The notes under the pieces are model-generated. The model did no database searches. It worked only from the letters and a program-made list of their open reading frames with translations, and was not told the origin of the DNA. Both the position numbers and the translations under genes were made by a program. This document shows positions 1-12,285 of a DNA stretch of 64,000 nucleotides, piece by piece (the first letter of the stretch is position 1; every line of letters begins with the position of its first letter). Source of the DNA: Diorhabda sublineata. Taxonomy: Eukaryota > Arthropoda > Insecta > Coleoptera > Chrysomelidae. The DNA is taken from assembly GCF_026230105.1 (NCBI RefSeq), contig NC_079476.1, forward strand, positions 24,356,559 to 24,420,558. The letters run 5' to 3'.

Positions 1-1118
1 ACATCAGTTCGCCAATAAATTATGTTCCCTTCCATTTTTATTACATTCTCCTCCTTTTTCAATAGGTTTCGTCCCACCATTTTTTTTGTTTACAAATTTT
101 CGACACTGGTTTATAAAGAGAAGTTGTACAGCATTCTTGTAATATAGAACAAGTGGGAGTGGCATTGCCTTGTCTTATATAAAATATGGGAGGGTTAATG
201 TAAAGACGAGAATATGTAGTTAATCGAATTTTGATCATTAGAACTATATTTTCAATAAACAAAATGCAGTCATTATTTTAACAAATCGGTACTGTGAATA
301 TAAGCAATACAGTCAAAACATGAGGCCTATCAACCACGATATTGTCTTTTTCCGTTAATCTACTGGTCTCTTTTTGGTACCATTACTAGGCACGTCGAAT
401 ATGAAACAAAAATATTATATTTGCGTACCATTAATTTCTTTCTTCTTGTTATAAAACGTTAATTTTTTTTAGAATGTATCAAACGCTGTCGATAATTCCA
501 GTTCAACGTGTCTTCATAGTAAAAAATTATTACGTTTAATATTATTCTTAATAATCCGCATGTCTTTTTTCATCAATCTCGTTGATACGACGTCTCGTCC
601 TGTTAATACACTGGATCAAAGTTTACGATCATTTCATCAGTGGTTGTGATATATAAGGAAATGACTTTTAATATTTTACTATCTTTATTGTATATTTAAA
701 GCGAGTTTTCATAGTATCATAAAATATTTTCCATTTAGTTTTATGTGATTACAACGAAATTTAAGAACATACTTACTGATATCTGAAATTTCCTGAATCG
801 AAATGTTTGCCTATATTTGGAAGTTATAAAATGTGGAAGAAATCAATTTCATAAATAATTAACAGGATATGATATTCAAGAAAGATATTTTGAATCATCT
901 GACGTGCGATTCTGTGAAAGAGGACATCAATATAGCGAAATAGCTAAGAAGGAACTGACAGCTTCAACACTTAAGTAAAACCACATCGTAAATTTGCATT
1001 GAAATATATAGAAAAAATTGAAAACTTAGAAATAAAAAATAACATTTCTCGTGTTACATATTTGAACTTATTTTTGTTTAACAATCATAATGGAATTAGT
1101 AATTCTCTCACTGCATTT
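1..1118. other. AT-rich stretch, nothing recognised
   Basis: I see no gene, RNA or transposon signature here. The 67-codon minus frame at 59-262 and the plus frame beginning at 999 have no recognisable motif. The latter only becomes interesting in its last 24 codons, annotated next. Confidence 0.5.
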
Positions 1119-1215
1119 ATGTGTCATGGCTTCGTGGCAATTATAATTGACAGCACAGGTTCGTCGATAACGATATTTTTGAGCAAATGACATAAGCGTC
1201 ACTTAGAGCTACTCA
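1119..1215 (+). pseudogene. decayed coding unit A (duplicated)
   Basis: The frame from the ATG at 1119 reads HGFVAIIIDSTGSS before a stop at 1188. The same frame then continues as HKRHLELL. It resembles unit B about 290 bp downstream, which has DGHLNLIIIDSRCS at the matching place, and the DNA is also similar (ATTATAATTGA followed by a related GACATRAGCRTCACT block). Similarity in protein as well as DNA suggests that a coding segment was duplicated in tandem and then decayed. I do not recognise the family. An anonymous repeat with no coding past is the alternative. Confidence 0.35.
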
Positions 1216-1360
1216 GATAAATTATAATCATAATTATTCACAATCGAAGGTATCGCTACGAATAAAACTGATTCTAACAGGTTTTGCTTTAATATTGCCA
1301 AAACTTTAGCTATGTATGTGTAATGAAGATACTCTAAAATCAATCCTTCTTAATAACAAC

Positions 1361-1618
1361 CCAATTAAAACCCCGCAATTATCTGTCGAAGAAGATGGTC
1401 ACCTGAATTTGATTATAATTGATAGTAGATGTTCAACGGTAATAACATTTTAAATAGATGACATGAGCATCACTGATAGCATTGGTTCCCAATCCGGTGG
1501 ATCCGGTGGATCAGCTACATCACTACCAATGTCCAAATGTTCAAAAAAGATATTAGATAGATTAGATCTATCTATAGAAACTTTCATCGCGGCTGAGTTT
1601 CATCGACGAATTAACTAA
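1361..1618 (+). pseudogene. decayed coding unit B with GGSGGS stretch
   Basis: This 86-codon frame is interrupted by a single TAA at 1451 and ends at a TAA at 1616. After the internal stop an ATG at 1463 opens a 51-codon frame beginning MSITDSIGSQSGG. It carries a short GGSGGS linker made by a 9-bp direct duplication (GGATCCGGT near 1497-1514), then a charged, helical-looking C-terminal part with ILDRLDLSIE. The part before the stop resembles unit A upstream. Use of all three codon positions looks coding-like for so AT-rich a region, but no family is recognised. It may be a relic of a transposon accessory gene or of a host exon. I infer decay from the stop and the duplicated upstream copy. 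Confidence 0.35.
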
Positions 1619-3576
1619 ACAAATTTTCAATTAAATACTAATTGATTGTACTGTGATGGTTTATGGTTGATGGAAGTAATAGTTTTTTGACATCTATTTT
1701 CTCTCCACAGATATTCTGTAGTATTCCTATTTTCACTATTAACTCGCCGCTCATTAAAGACATCAACATTCTCTAAATAACGCTGGACATTTACGTATCT
1801 GGTTAAATATTTCAAATCTACTACCAAAAGCTCTTCAAGGGATATATTCAGCCTGTGAATTCTTCCTTTTTGCTTCGATAGACACGCTCATATCCATCTG
1901 AAGCTAATTGAGAAAGGTTTTAGTCTGAAACATTGTTAACACTACGAAGTTTATTACAACGGTTAAGATCCAAGCACTCTTATTTCTTTGTCTGACTTAT
2001 TGCCTAGATGCCACGTCCAATTTCAACATAAAACATAACCAGGCTTAGCCCCTTTTAAAGTTTCCATATCAAACTAAATGCAAAGCGTTGTGATTGTATA
2101 CATTTAACTACAAATATTTTTTAATGATGAATTATTTATTTTCAAATTTCACGCCGCTGCAAAATCCAAGACTTTTTCGCTAAATTTTATTATAACTAGA
2201 CCATTAAAAAATCAGATATCTATTTCCACTTGCCGTTATTCCAATTGTGAAGTTCCCGTAATTATTTCCGAGATCAAATTAAAATGTTCTCGTATTACAA
2301 AGAATAACAGACAAAAGAAGAATGAGTAGATAGAAAAAAAACTATAAAGCGTCTTTAATTAAACCTCTTAATTGAAGGTGTAGTATGCAAATAAGTGTTT
2401 AATGAAAATAGCTTCCGACTTAGACCAAGCTCTCGTAAACTCTCGCAAACATTAACAAAGACATCAGACCAGTTTTATTGTTGACAGGACATTCCACTTC
2501 GTAGAACACCAAGTCTAATTGTCGGCAGCAAGAATGTCAAATTGTTAATTATAAATCTTCGAGATTTCCGCTAAATTGAAAATTTATTTAAACGAACAGG
2601 TAGTAAAAAAACATATATCTATTCTTTATGCTGAATATCGTTAATGGAATTGTCAAGAATATGATTTCTTAAGGAAACTTATAGAAAATTTTTAATACTC
2701 AAACAACACCTGGCAAGTTTGTGACGTAGGTATTGAGAGACAATCAACAAGGAACGTATACCAAATGAAATTTTGTAAAATGAAATTATAATAAGTCGAA
2801 GAAAGGCTTTTTTGAATAATTTATTGAAAGTGATTTATGGAGTTTTAAATCTACTCGTACCAGTGACTACCATACGGACATGTCTTTAAATAATAGTTCG
2901 AAAAATCATAAATCTTCATCAGAACTGTATTATAGTAATTGATAATGTAAGCTATCACTGACTGTATTCTTTTTGTATGAAATTGAAAGGTACTGGGTAG
3001 AGCACCAACATGTTATTGCGAATTGAACCCAGTTTTTACAAAATTCATTATACAATAATTATTGACGCTTTCAGCCTAGCCAACTCGAGTCAATCCTCAT
3101 CATTCAAATCCATTTGTTAGTTGGTTGATATGCTTTTGATTTTCATCTGAAGAGTACTAAAGCGCAATAAGTCCTTCACTCACTAATACTAAAAAATCTC
3201 ATTTTGTCGTTTTATCTACAACAACAAATACTCTTTTCACTTCCTCTTTCTCAATCAACCTTCAAGAGCTTGAGTTGATATGAACCCCTTGTCAAAAACA
3301 GTGTTCCTTGGGCACGGAAAAATGCTCAAAGTGATCTACAGTGAAACAAAGAAAGTAAAACGTTGTGGTCTTCCGATGTTATTACAAAACAGAGTTGCAG
3401 GATGAAAACATTGAAACAAATCGTATTGGTTCATACTAGAACATCAACTGAGTGCAGAAATGAAGAGAAAACGTCCTAAAATCTCAATGAAATATTTGGT
3501 TTCATCAAATCACTCTCCTATTCGCTTCACCATCTACATATCTGTCCCCCATTGATTCCTAGTTCTTTGTAAAGCG
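1619..3576. other. no gene seen
   Basis: AT-rich DNA with only short frames (for example 66 codons on the minus strand at 1627-1827) that show no motif. I see no repeat or promoter I can support. Confidence 0.5.
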
Positions 3577-4325
3577 GTGTACAGAATGAATGCGAACACG
3601 ACGCCCTCTAGAGTTCATGAATGTTACAAAGACACCTGAAATTTAAAGCCACACAGATTGAACGCAAACATGACGCTGATAAACAAAACCTTAATTGTGC
3701 ATGTATACATATAAAGAAATTTACTTTACTCTATGAAATTTGTAAAAAATATAAACAAAATGACATTTGACACGGAGTTGGTGGGTGAAACCCCTCAATT
3801 TGATAAGAAATATCACACAGTTACTTTACTACAACATTTTTTAATCGAACGAAATAGATCCAGACGAATTTATCAAACATAGATCAATGAATCGGGATTT
3901 ATATGATCAACTTTTGAACTTAACGAAACATTCAATAAGAAAAACAGATTGTCGATTAGATCAGGAAGTTGATCACTAGTTCTTGTCATGAAATTTTCAA
4001 ATGGGAAAATTATTCCCTATATTCTGCCAAATTTTAGTTGTCTTGTATCCATCCGACTGTTTGTGATATAAACACTCATGAGCACGTACAAATTCTGGCA
4101 GCCTTTCACTCAGCGAAGTCATTGTTCAAGGTATCTGCAATTATAAACTACACCAGAAAAGTGAGGTTATGTTTTTGACGTTCAGCGACGATCAGCTCGT
4201 AAAAAGTAGGAAGCTGGTTAACTTTGACGTCGAGAGGGATCATTGTGTGCGTTATCACAGTTACTTAACAAATTGAACTATCTTTGACATTTATGAGCGT
4301 CTAGAGCGCGTTCATTCTGTGTACC
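3577..4325. mobile_element. non-autonomous fold-back (inverted-repeat) element
   Basis: The left arm (about 3577-3632) and the reverse complement of the right arm (about 4275-4325) share GTACA-CAGAATGAA-GCG, then CTCTAGA, then TCATRAATGTYACAAAGA, with a 10-base insertion in the left arm. The interior of about 640 bp has no open frame with a recognisable motif, so this resembles a MITE or fold-back element. A partial echo of the left arm (GAACGCAAACATGACGC) sits at about 3659. I could not identify target-site duplications with confidence, so the exact ends are approximate. Confidence 0.45.
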
Positions 4326-5316
4326 ATTTACGCCTTAGAAAACATTCCAAGGAAGAAGATTCGGTTGTAGTGTAGAAGTAATTGTATATTACAAAAGAAA
4401 AAATAAATTCGATTTGTTAATAAAAATAAATATTCTCACCAGATAAAACCGTGACTGAGAATATCATAAAACAATAAATTGCTCGGCTATCCAAATTGAA
4501 TCAAATGATATTATCCGTATGCAATAAGAAGTCGAACATTTCGCTCTATAAAATTGGGGAACCTTTCACGAAAAACTAATAAAATAGTAATAACGACTTC
4601 AGCTTCAACTTGAAACATAAAATTTAACAGCAGACTACAGATAGTGCACGTTCGTATGATATATGGTTCCCTCTTCAAGTTACCATCTGGTAGTTTTATA
4701 TTAGTTGCGCTTCTTCCACTTTAGAGTATACTTTGTTCTCTAATGAGATTAGGTATCGTTAGTTCGAAACAAAAGCCTTTGAAATGAGATGAAGCATTTT
4801 AATTGAATTGCTCTATAAGAGGATCGTGACTGAACTAAGCGAATATATTAATAGACGAAACAATCGAAAATTAGCTTGACAATTATTCTATAACAGATTT
4901 TATGGGGTATATAATAGTGAACTGGCACTTCCATTTAAGATGGATGGTAATATTACGTTGAATAATGCTAGGACGCTGTGATAATTCTTTTTGGTTTACA
5001 AAAGGACGACGGTTCGCAAACAAACCTTTCACGCCTAAACAAACAAATTGCGTTATTCATATCACTTCTTTTTTCTAAAACAACGCTGCTCTTTGTTTGT
5101 CATCAAAAGCATGATAGCGAAATATGTACGAAACTTGCTTTTGTTGAATTAAAATCAATCTGCGTATTTATTTTGCTAAACAATTCACTATTATACCAGT
5201 TGAAAAGGTATTTTTCAGAAACTATTGATACCGATGTTTTTTCAAAAAGCTTTTATTATGTATTATCTTTACTTTAATAAATTTGTCTTAGTGTCATTAT
5301 CAGTGATCATTATTTA
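4326..5316. other. no gene seen
   Basis: A 99-codon plus frame at 4978-5277 lies here. Its composition follows the surrounding AT bias and it has no motif I recognise, so I do not call it a gene. Confidence 0.45.
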
Positions 5317-6205
5317 CTTTGCTAAACCGTTCAATCATTTTAACTGCACCAGACGATATTCCTGTTGAACTATTTAAAGCAGGAACAGAAGAAAACTGTT
5401 TCCAGGAAATGGAAATCTCCATAACGTCGACAATCCACAAGAAAGGCAACAGACACCAATGCAATAACTAGTAAAATTAATAGAATATACGGCAAACTAG
5501 GGCAACCAAAATCGAAAGAGAATATAAGGACCCCCAGTCAGAAAAACAGGTTGGTACATCCACAGTTGGCCACCTATACTGTGTAACACAAATGATCGAA
5601 AAAAAACTGCAATATGACAAGAAATTCATTCATTATATGTGGATCTGCAGAAGGCATATGACAGTGAACTTCTTAGCGAGCTGTGAACAACAATAGAACA
5701 AGCAAACATCACAAACAGGTTAATAAAAGCAGATGGATTTACAGCCATGGAAGATTTCTAACAAGGGTGTTGCCTCTCGCCAAGATTTACTTGTAAGATA
5801 GGACCTTGATCTGTAGAGCGGAACAGAAATAAAATACTGCAAGTAACATTCGAAACAGTAATCAAAGAGAGAAGTATGCAGAACAGGAAAGCTATATATG
5901 ATGAATAGAATATTATGGAACCAAAAATTTCAAAATCCAACAAACAACAAATATATAACACAATCCTTAAAAGTATTATACGTCAGTCACAGATTGATCG
6001 ATGACATCAAAACTAAACAACTAATCTGGTTCAAAGAATATCAGAGAACAGAATACCTAAACGCCACAATGGAGAAAAGGAAGATCACGATAAAACTGGA
6101 GAGAGGACATAGATAAGGAAATGTAGGAGAGAGAACCAACAGGATAGTGATAGATGACGATTAGAGATCGGAAGACGTCGGGGAACGTAGAATGTAATAT
6201 TCTTT
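5317..6205 (+). mobile_element. LINE reverse-transcriptase relic (3' half)
   Basis: Reading across frames on the plus strand gives an ordered series of non-LTR reverse-transcriptase blocks. These are APDDIPVELFKA (about 5348), STIHKKGNRHQCNN (about 5427), DPQS and QMIEKKLQYDKK (5530-5630), and a degraded VDLQKAYDSV-like palm segment (WICRRHMTV, 5640-5665). They are followed by QGCC, by DDIKTKQLIWF (about 6002), where such elements usually have LIWYGHVQRM, and by a terminal RDRKTSGN block near 6165. Frameshifts and stops separate nearly every block, so it is long dead. Its upstream endonuclease part is missing. The block order and wording fit RTE- or Jockey-type insect LINEs; I cannot fix the clade by eye. 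Confidence 0.75.
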
Positions 6206-8338
6206 CTTTATCTTGTTGGTACCTTCTGCATATATCTGATTATGTTTTCTTTAATGAATTTTCTGTAAATTCACCTTGCAACTATTATAAACCCTTCATT
6301 TTCGTGAAAGATTCTAACGTTTATAACCATTTATATTTACCACGAAAGTATTTTTATTCCCATGTCTCTATTCGTTTTGTGTAGTTAGTATCTACGATAT
6401 GATTTCTAGACTGACATTGAGTAGGGTGTATTATTTTTCTACTTTAACATTACTTGAAGTAATTTGGTGGTTTTTTTCAAGAAGTACTCTCAATTGTGTG
6501 TTTATTGCTTTAAACTGAGTTGGGTTTGCAGTTTTTGTTTCTATAATGGTGTTCTGATTATTTTTCTTATGTTTGCGTGTTGAATTATAATCAAAGCATA
6601 GATTTTGTTATCTGAACAATTTATTGGGAATTTTCCTGTTAGATTTCGTAGCATTTCGGATTTGTTAATAACAAATTTCATGTTTATTATGAGCTCCTCC
6701 AATAATTTTGTCAGCGCTTTCCTCTGATCCCTTTTGATATGAAATATATGGTTCATAGTATGTTCTTGATATTTTATATTTGATCGATAAGATGTACAAT
6801 TTGAAATTTTTGTGGTTTAAAGCACAATCAAAAGCAAATAGGACTCGTAAAGGATTTTTGGTAAGTTTTTCATTTGCGCTTTTTTACATTTATCGAGTTT
6901 ACTGTTGTTCTCTATGTTTTCATGATTGTACGTTGAAACTAGAATGTGTGGGGTATGGCATCGATTGCTTTATAGTCTATGTTACTGTTCATAACAAAAA
7001 TGTTTTGGTTGTTTCTGCTTTTATTATTATAAACAAACGACCAAATACTTTTCCACGTGCTAATTTATGAGTTACTTTATCTCTAGCTTTAACTGGAAAC
7101 CAACACTTTACCAATTAGTATTAATGGTAAAAAGAAATGATTTAATTAGTTTCCAATCTAATAGAATAACCAATATTGAAGAAATTTTATCTGATTGAAC
7201 TTTAGCACAAGAAAATTTCCATCAATACGACAAGCTAGTGGCACTTATAACGCTTATACCTCTTGTAACGAAGGTAGCAGAGTTAATGAATGGCGGTGGT
7301 GAAATGCACATTTAAGTTTCTCACCTAGACTGTCCCATATAAACAAGTCACATTATAATGATATTCTCTTACTGACCCTCTTGGGACGTTCTTCTCGAAT
7401 TAATGTCGGTGTTGATTTGAGTTCCAGTTTATTTCACAACCTGTCATAAACTATACAATGTGGGAAACTTGGGAATGGGCGCGGTATCTAAATCTAAACT
7501 AGTCGTCTTCTCTCGAAAGTTCGTTTGTAATTATGACGTAGTTAAATAGTTTTTAGCTGCAATATAACTTGGAACGTTCTGGTACAATTCTCAACATCAT
7601 CAAAATATTACTTGACATTGATAACATTGATATTTAATAAATGAAAATCAGAATATAATCTGAAATAACTTACAAGCGTCTTATATAGATATAATTACTA
7701 GGGGTTTCTTGAGAATACTCAGGATGGTAGTTTTTCTAAAATTTCCAGTAAATATTTTTCACTTTTAGTTTTGCAATAGAGAATTTGGTAATTCAAAAAA
7801 ATCGAGCTAAGAAACGAACAATTTGAAAAAGGAGTTGATAAAATTAGAAGCGAATACTTCATGTATGACATCAATAATCAATTAACTGGAAAATAAACAA
7901 TTAAATGTTCATGAGAATTTCATGAGAAAAGTGCAAATTCAAAGGTTAAAAGTTTTTAGAATAAGGTTTTTCATAGTAATGACGATATTTAACATCTAAG
8001 AACTCTTTAAACTATTAAAATATGGATGTCCAAATCATATTCACTATTATACGTTGCTATGGATACCATCAAAATCAAGTGAAATTGATATTGAAAATGA
8101 AAATAAACAGAAATTATATGCACAGTGAAACAATTTTGAAAAAGACAATAAGTTCTTTGCAATGAACTGAAGAAATAGTATCTTACACTACTAGAGTAGA
8201 AAGATTAAGATTTGTACACTAAGCACCATCGCGCAGTGTATAATTACTTCTGCCTCATTATCGAATCTAACTGTTCGGCTGCAGATTCGTTAAATAAGAA
8301 CATTTTTTTGATAATTCTCTAATTAAACAAAGTTGATA
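6206..8338. other. no gene seen
   Basis: The longest frame is 96 codons at 6780-7070. It contains a donor-like GTAAGTTTTT at 6861 after FLWFKAQSKANRTRKGF, but there is no matching acceptor or recognisable family. The rest is AT-rich DNA without supported features. Confidence 0.4.
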
Positions 8339-8339
8339 T

Positions 8340-8426
8340 ATTTCACACACGTCACTGTTAAATTTCCATACGTCACTGTTAAATTTCATACACGTCACTG
8401 TGAAATCTCACACACGTCACTGTCAA
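8340..8426. repeat. 22-bp minisatellite with CRE-like cores (4 copies)
   Basis: Four copies of a unit centred on ACGTCACTGT occur, with CGTCACTG starting at 8350, 8371, 8393 and 8415, so the period is 21-22 bp. Flanking bases (TTTCACACAC before, TAAATTT after) are also shared, so this is a true tandem repeat. The reverse strand of each core reads CAGTGACG, which contains the TGACG half-site bound by CREB/ATF-type bZIP factors. The array ends about 30 bp before a plausible start codon at 8454, which would place it in a promoter or 5' leader. Confidence 0.6.
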
Positions 8427-8453
8427 ACTGTATCTTGGTACCATCAATCGGAA

Positions 8454-8566
8454 ATGACCAGAATAAACAAACAAAACATAGATAGTGACAGCTGTTACAG
8501 AGGCCGAATAGACAGCTTTACCAACGTACGAATCGTTAACTTCCTGCCTCGAAATAAGTGGAAAAG
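8454..8566 (+). CDS. candidate first coding exon, unknown protein
   Basis: An ATG in good context (ATCGGAAATGACC) opens 37 codons plus two bases, and the frame runs straight into a strong donor, GGAAAAG|GTAAGTA, at 8567. Reading on into the intron meets a stop at once, as expected. The peptide starts MTRINKQNIDSDSCYRG and ends IVNFLPRNKWK. It is basic, has no signal peptide and shows no motif I recognise. Its composition is less AT-biased than its surroundings. The 22-bp CRE-like repeats lie just upstream. An internal AG at 8499-8500 (GCTGTTACAG) could instead make this an internal exon read in the same frame. I did not find the next exon. Chance occurrence remains possible because the call rests on one start and one donor. 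Confidence 0.4.
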
Positions 8567-9559
8567 GTAAGTACTTTTAACCGAGGTATAAAGAAAAATA
8601 GTTGAATACCTTAATTGGTACTAAATCCGAAGTGGTTCAGCACGAGGGACAGATCGGATAGTACTTACAGAAAATTTAATCTTTTCAAAAAACCCAACGA
8701 GAAGATAAATCAGAACTTTCTATATAAACAAAAACAAAAACTAGTGAAATACTATCCACCAGATAGATTTTCTTCTTGAGGTTATTGTTAATAATTATGC
8801 TGTCTTGTGACTTCTGTACACATAGGTGTGGAATTTTTAGGTATCAACTTGATTATATATTATACACTAATTTTTATGTTCTCAAGAAAAACAATTGATT
8901 TTGAATGATCGCTAACTTTATTGAACAACAATATAATTCAGTATTGCTTATTTCATATCTACATCATTCTAATTTTGAAATATTTTTGTAACGGAACAAA
9001 TTCCAAGATTATAAATGTTAAAACTTTTTGAGAAACCATGTGGAATCATTTTTCTTCCAAAAAAATTGGCATGACTTCAAACGCTCTGAAACCTTTCAAT
9101 TTTTATAGCCCACGACAGATCGTTCTTTTTGTCTAAGACCGACGCGACGGTTTTTATTTATTAAGAAATTAGATTTATACAAGTTCCTAGATTAATATGA
9201 ATTTGGGCCAGCGATAATAAAGTCGCTAACTGACGCCATTTTGTTTAGGGTGAGAAAGGTTTCACGCAAACACCATAGATAATTTCTGTGTACAACTTTG
9301 TCACCTGATGCTTTCGTGACTCCATAAAATCATTAGAACTAATGTTTCTCTAAAAAAGACGATTATCTCCATCCTCTTGATATAGATTGTAGTTCATGAT
9401 TGAAAGCACTCAATTCAATTCATCGCTCTAGATATACGAGGATTATACCAAAAATGAGCTACAGACTTGAAAGATGGTTCTAGACTAATTACGATAGCAG
9501 TACCGTACGCAGTGGTTTTCCCACTCTCAAATCCGACTGTTTGCGATTCGCTATATTGC
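8567..9559. other. possible intron, nothing recognised
   Basis: If the 8454 exon is real this is the beginning of its first intron. I see no other feature. Confidence 0.35.
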
Positions 9560-9860
9560 TCAATGTTCGCTTGGCAGCCGTCAGAGATCGAAGTGCGAGT
9601 AGTAATCCAGTTTCTCCACGCGAGTTACTATCCGTGGACATTCATCGGCAACTGATTGAAGTTTATGTTGAGGAGTGCATGACCGCTTAGCACGTCCGCA
9701 AATTATACAAGAATTCTTCCGAGAGTGGAGTGGGAGAGTGGGAAACAACCGGTTTCGGATACGAAGATCAACAATGAGCTAAGGACTTGTTGAATGCATT
9801 CATCAAGCTTCCCATGATACAATTGAAAGAACTGTCCATTGCGTTCTCCGGGTACTGATT
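9560..9860 (+). mobile_element. mariner-like transposase relic (N-terminal part)
   Basis: The plus strand reads QPSEIEVRVVIQFLHA at about 9571-9620, then IHRQLIEVYVEECMTA (9642-9690), a stop, HVRKLY, and KQPVSDTKINNELR in the next frame (about 9745-9785). This is the order of the DNA-binding N-terminus of mariner-family transposases of the SETMAR-like type: EIEVRAVIRFL, EIHRQLxxVYG, HVRKWxREF, GRPxSD. Stops and frameshifts interrupt it and the DDD catalytic domain is not visible downstream, so it is a truncated relic. Confidence 0.6.
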
Positions 9861-12285
9861 GATACACACAAAAAGCAACGCCTTGACTAGTATCTTCCAC
9901 TATATGATGGGGTAGGCAACAAGGAGATGTTTCATTACATCCACAGAATGAAACAACAATTTTGTCATCGAAAGGTTACTTCCTCATCGATTTCATGTTA
10001 TCTGGGACGACCCCACATCCTTCGTCAAACACAGCAGCAGCATTATGCCCAATACTTCGTGTAGCCCGTAGATATATGACCTAGATACGGTGTGACTCCA
10101 CATCAGGCAACGAATTATTAACAACACTATTCCAATAATATTCTTGTCATAAATGAATTCGTATTTCTCTCGCATTCTGGAATTCATCAATTATTAAATT
10201 TCGGTAATCAATTTTCAGATAACTGCATGCTCCAGCACGCTTCGCGACAAATGGAATTTGACACTGTTACTACGTAGATAATAATTATTGTAATTTGATT
10301 GTTATAATTTGTATGGTAGCCTACTACAAATTCAACCGTTGTCATTGTCCGTTTGACCGACACGTGGCTAACATATAATTTATTGGAATTCTGCCAACGA
10401 CTACGTAATATGCAACTCTAACTCTGTTTCAGCTTATTGATAAACTGGTATCCCATAATAATGGCCTCATTGCGAATATACGGAAGGTCCATAATTAAGT
10501 TTATGGTCAAGTGAGTTATCATTCTGTCCAGATCGTGTACCTGATTTTAATCATTTTCACTTTATTGTAATTAATGAAAAAGTAGTGAAAATTTATATAA
10601 ACGTAAATTTCATGTAGTTTTGAATCAACCAGTCTGCGTGTAATACCTCATGCTAGACAAAACATAAAGAAAAACCAACTACTGATAGTTAATTTTTTTC
10701 CACGTAATGTGCAAAAGTAATTCCGAAGATACGACTCACGATAACTGGCTATAAATTTTTGGAATCTATAAAACATTTGCGTTTCGAAGACAGTTCACGA
10801 GGGGCAGTAAAAAATTTATGGGGCAAGTATTAAAATAGAGCTGCATACGTCAGTTTTACCATTATTATTGTTATGGAATTTAATGAAATCGTAAAAACCG
10901 TTTCACTATATATATAAAGCATTATAAACGAGTTTTTATTGTAGGGTCATCAAATTTTGTAGGTTATTGTTCTAGGAAGTGATAACATCTGCATGAATAT
11001 TCAGAATCATTATTTCACTATAACCATAGTAATTTCATCGCATTGTATTTTCAATTTCCAATATTGTATTTTCATTTCACAATAATCAAACTAGAAAATA
11101 ATCCAAATCTTCTTTTGTATATAACTGGACTGTGGTGTTATATAACGTTCATTGGTTCAAATTTCTGTGGCTGATTCATATCACGAACACTGCAACCAGC
11201 ATGGGAATCTTCTGTTTAATGTGGGGAATAGTTTTTAAAAATGTAGGTGATTGCATTTATAGAAAGGTAATTGAATGAATCAATTTCAATAATCTCTACA
11301 ATTATGAACATTGGGATTAGGTATTAAGGAGCTATGATATTTTTTATTTTTCGATTACTCACGTACAAGTACGCAGGTGCTTGTACCAAAACCGGATCTC
11401 TATACAGTTAAGAAATATTATGTAGTGAGGTACACCCAAGTTGGTATATTTGCTATCAACTATAGTGAATATTGTATATATTTAATCAGGAATATATCAT
11501 AAGGAAGCGTTAACTTATTTTTACATGTGCATTTAATTACAAGAAAAATTCTTTCAAAATGTTGTTCTTTCAAATGCCGCATTTCTTTAGAAACAAATTA
11601 AAATTGAACTGTTTGGAACTTGATATTTACTATGGATAATAACCTGGATCCACCACAATATCCTTTAATAGATGAGAATAATGTCATTATTTAGACAAAC
11701 AACGCACAATCACACCCTATTAGGAATTACTAAGCATTAATAACTGTTCGATCAATTATTCTTCTTTTTCTTTACGGTATTAGCTTTTGTCCCATTACAA
11801 ACACGCCTCCTTTGAAAATAAAATGAAATTACTGTATTATTTTACATTGTAACAATACATTACGATTCAAAGATGGATTTGTATGTATCCTGCGAGGTCC
11901 TTTTACAACTTAGCTTGAAAGAGGTCGCCGCTTCGTTCCTTCAAGTTTCCCTTCCAAAGTATTTTTTGTAATGGCGAAGGATTATGTAACAAGATGATCA
12001 GCGGATTCTAAAGAATCGAAATTTTTTCAATTTCGGATATTTTAAGGATCTTAGAGTGGTTCAATTCCAATATCGACCTCCAGAGTAATTTTTTAACAGA
12101 CTAAGTATCCTACTAAACTCCCAGATTAGATTTGAACCCATAACGCCCAATCTCAATGCTTAGATAACAACTTGACTATCAGAATGTATCGCTATGCCAA
12201 ATTTCTGTTGGTTTCCGATTTTCTTCAATGCATTAGATAGTGAAGACACACTGAATTGCTTGAGAGAGATTTAAGACAAGTAACA
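9861..12285. other. no gene seen
   Basis: A 65-codon minus frame at 9993-10190 and other short frames show no motif. The region holds no repeat or transposon that I recognise. Confidence 0.45.

Noticed and set aside
4978..5277. 99-codon plus frame
   Set aside because: It follows local AT bias, has no motif, and lacks promoter or splice support.
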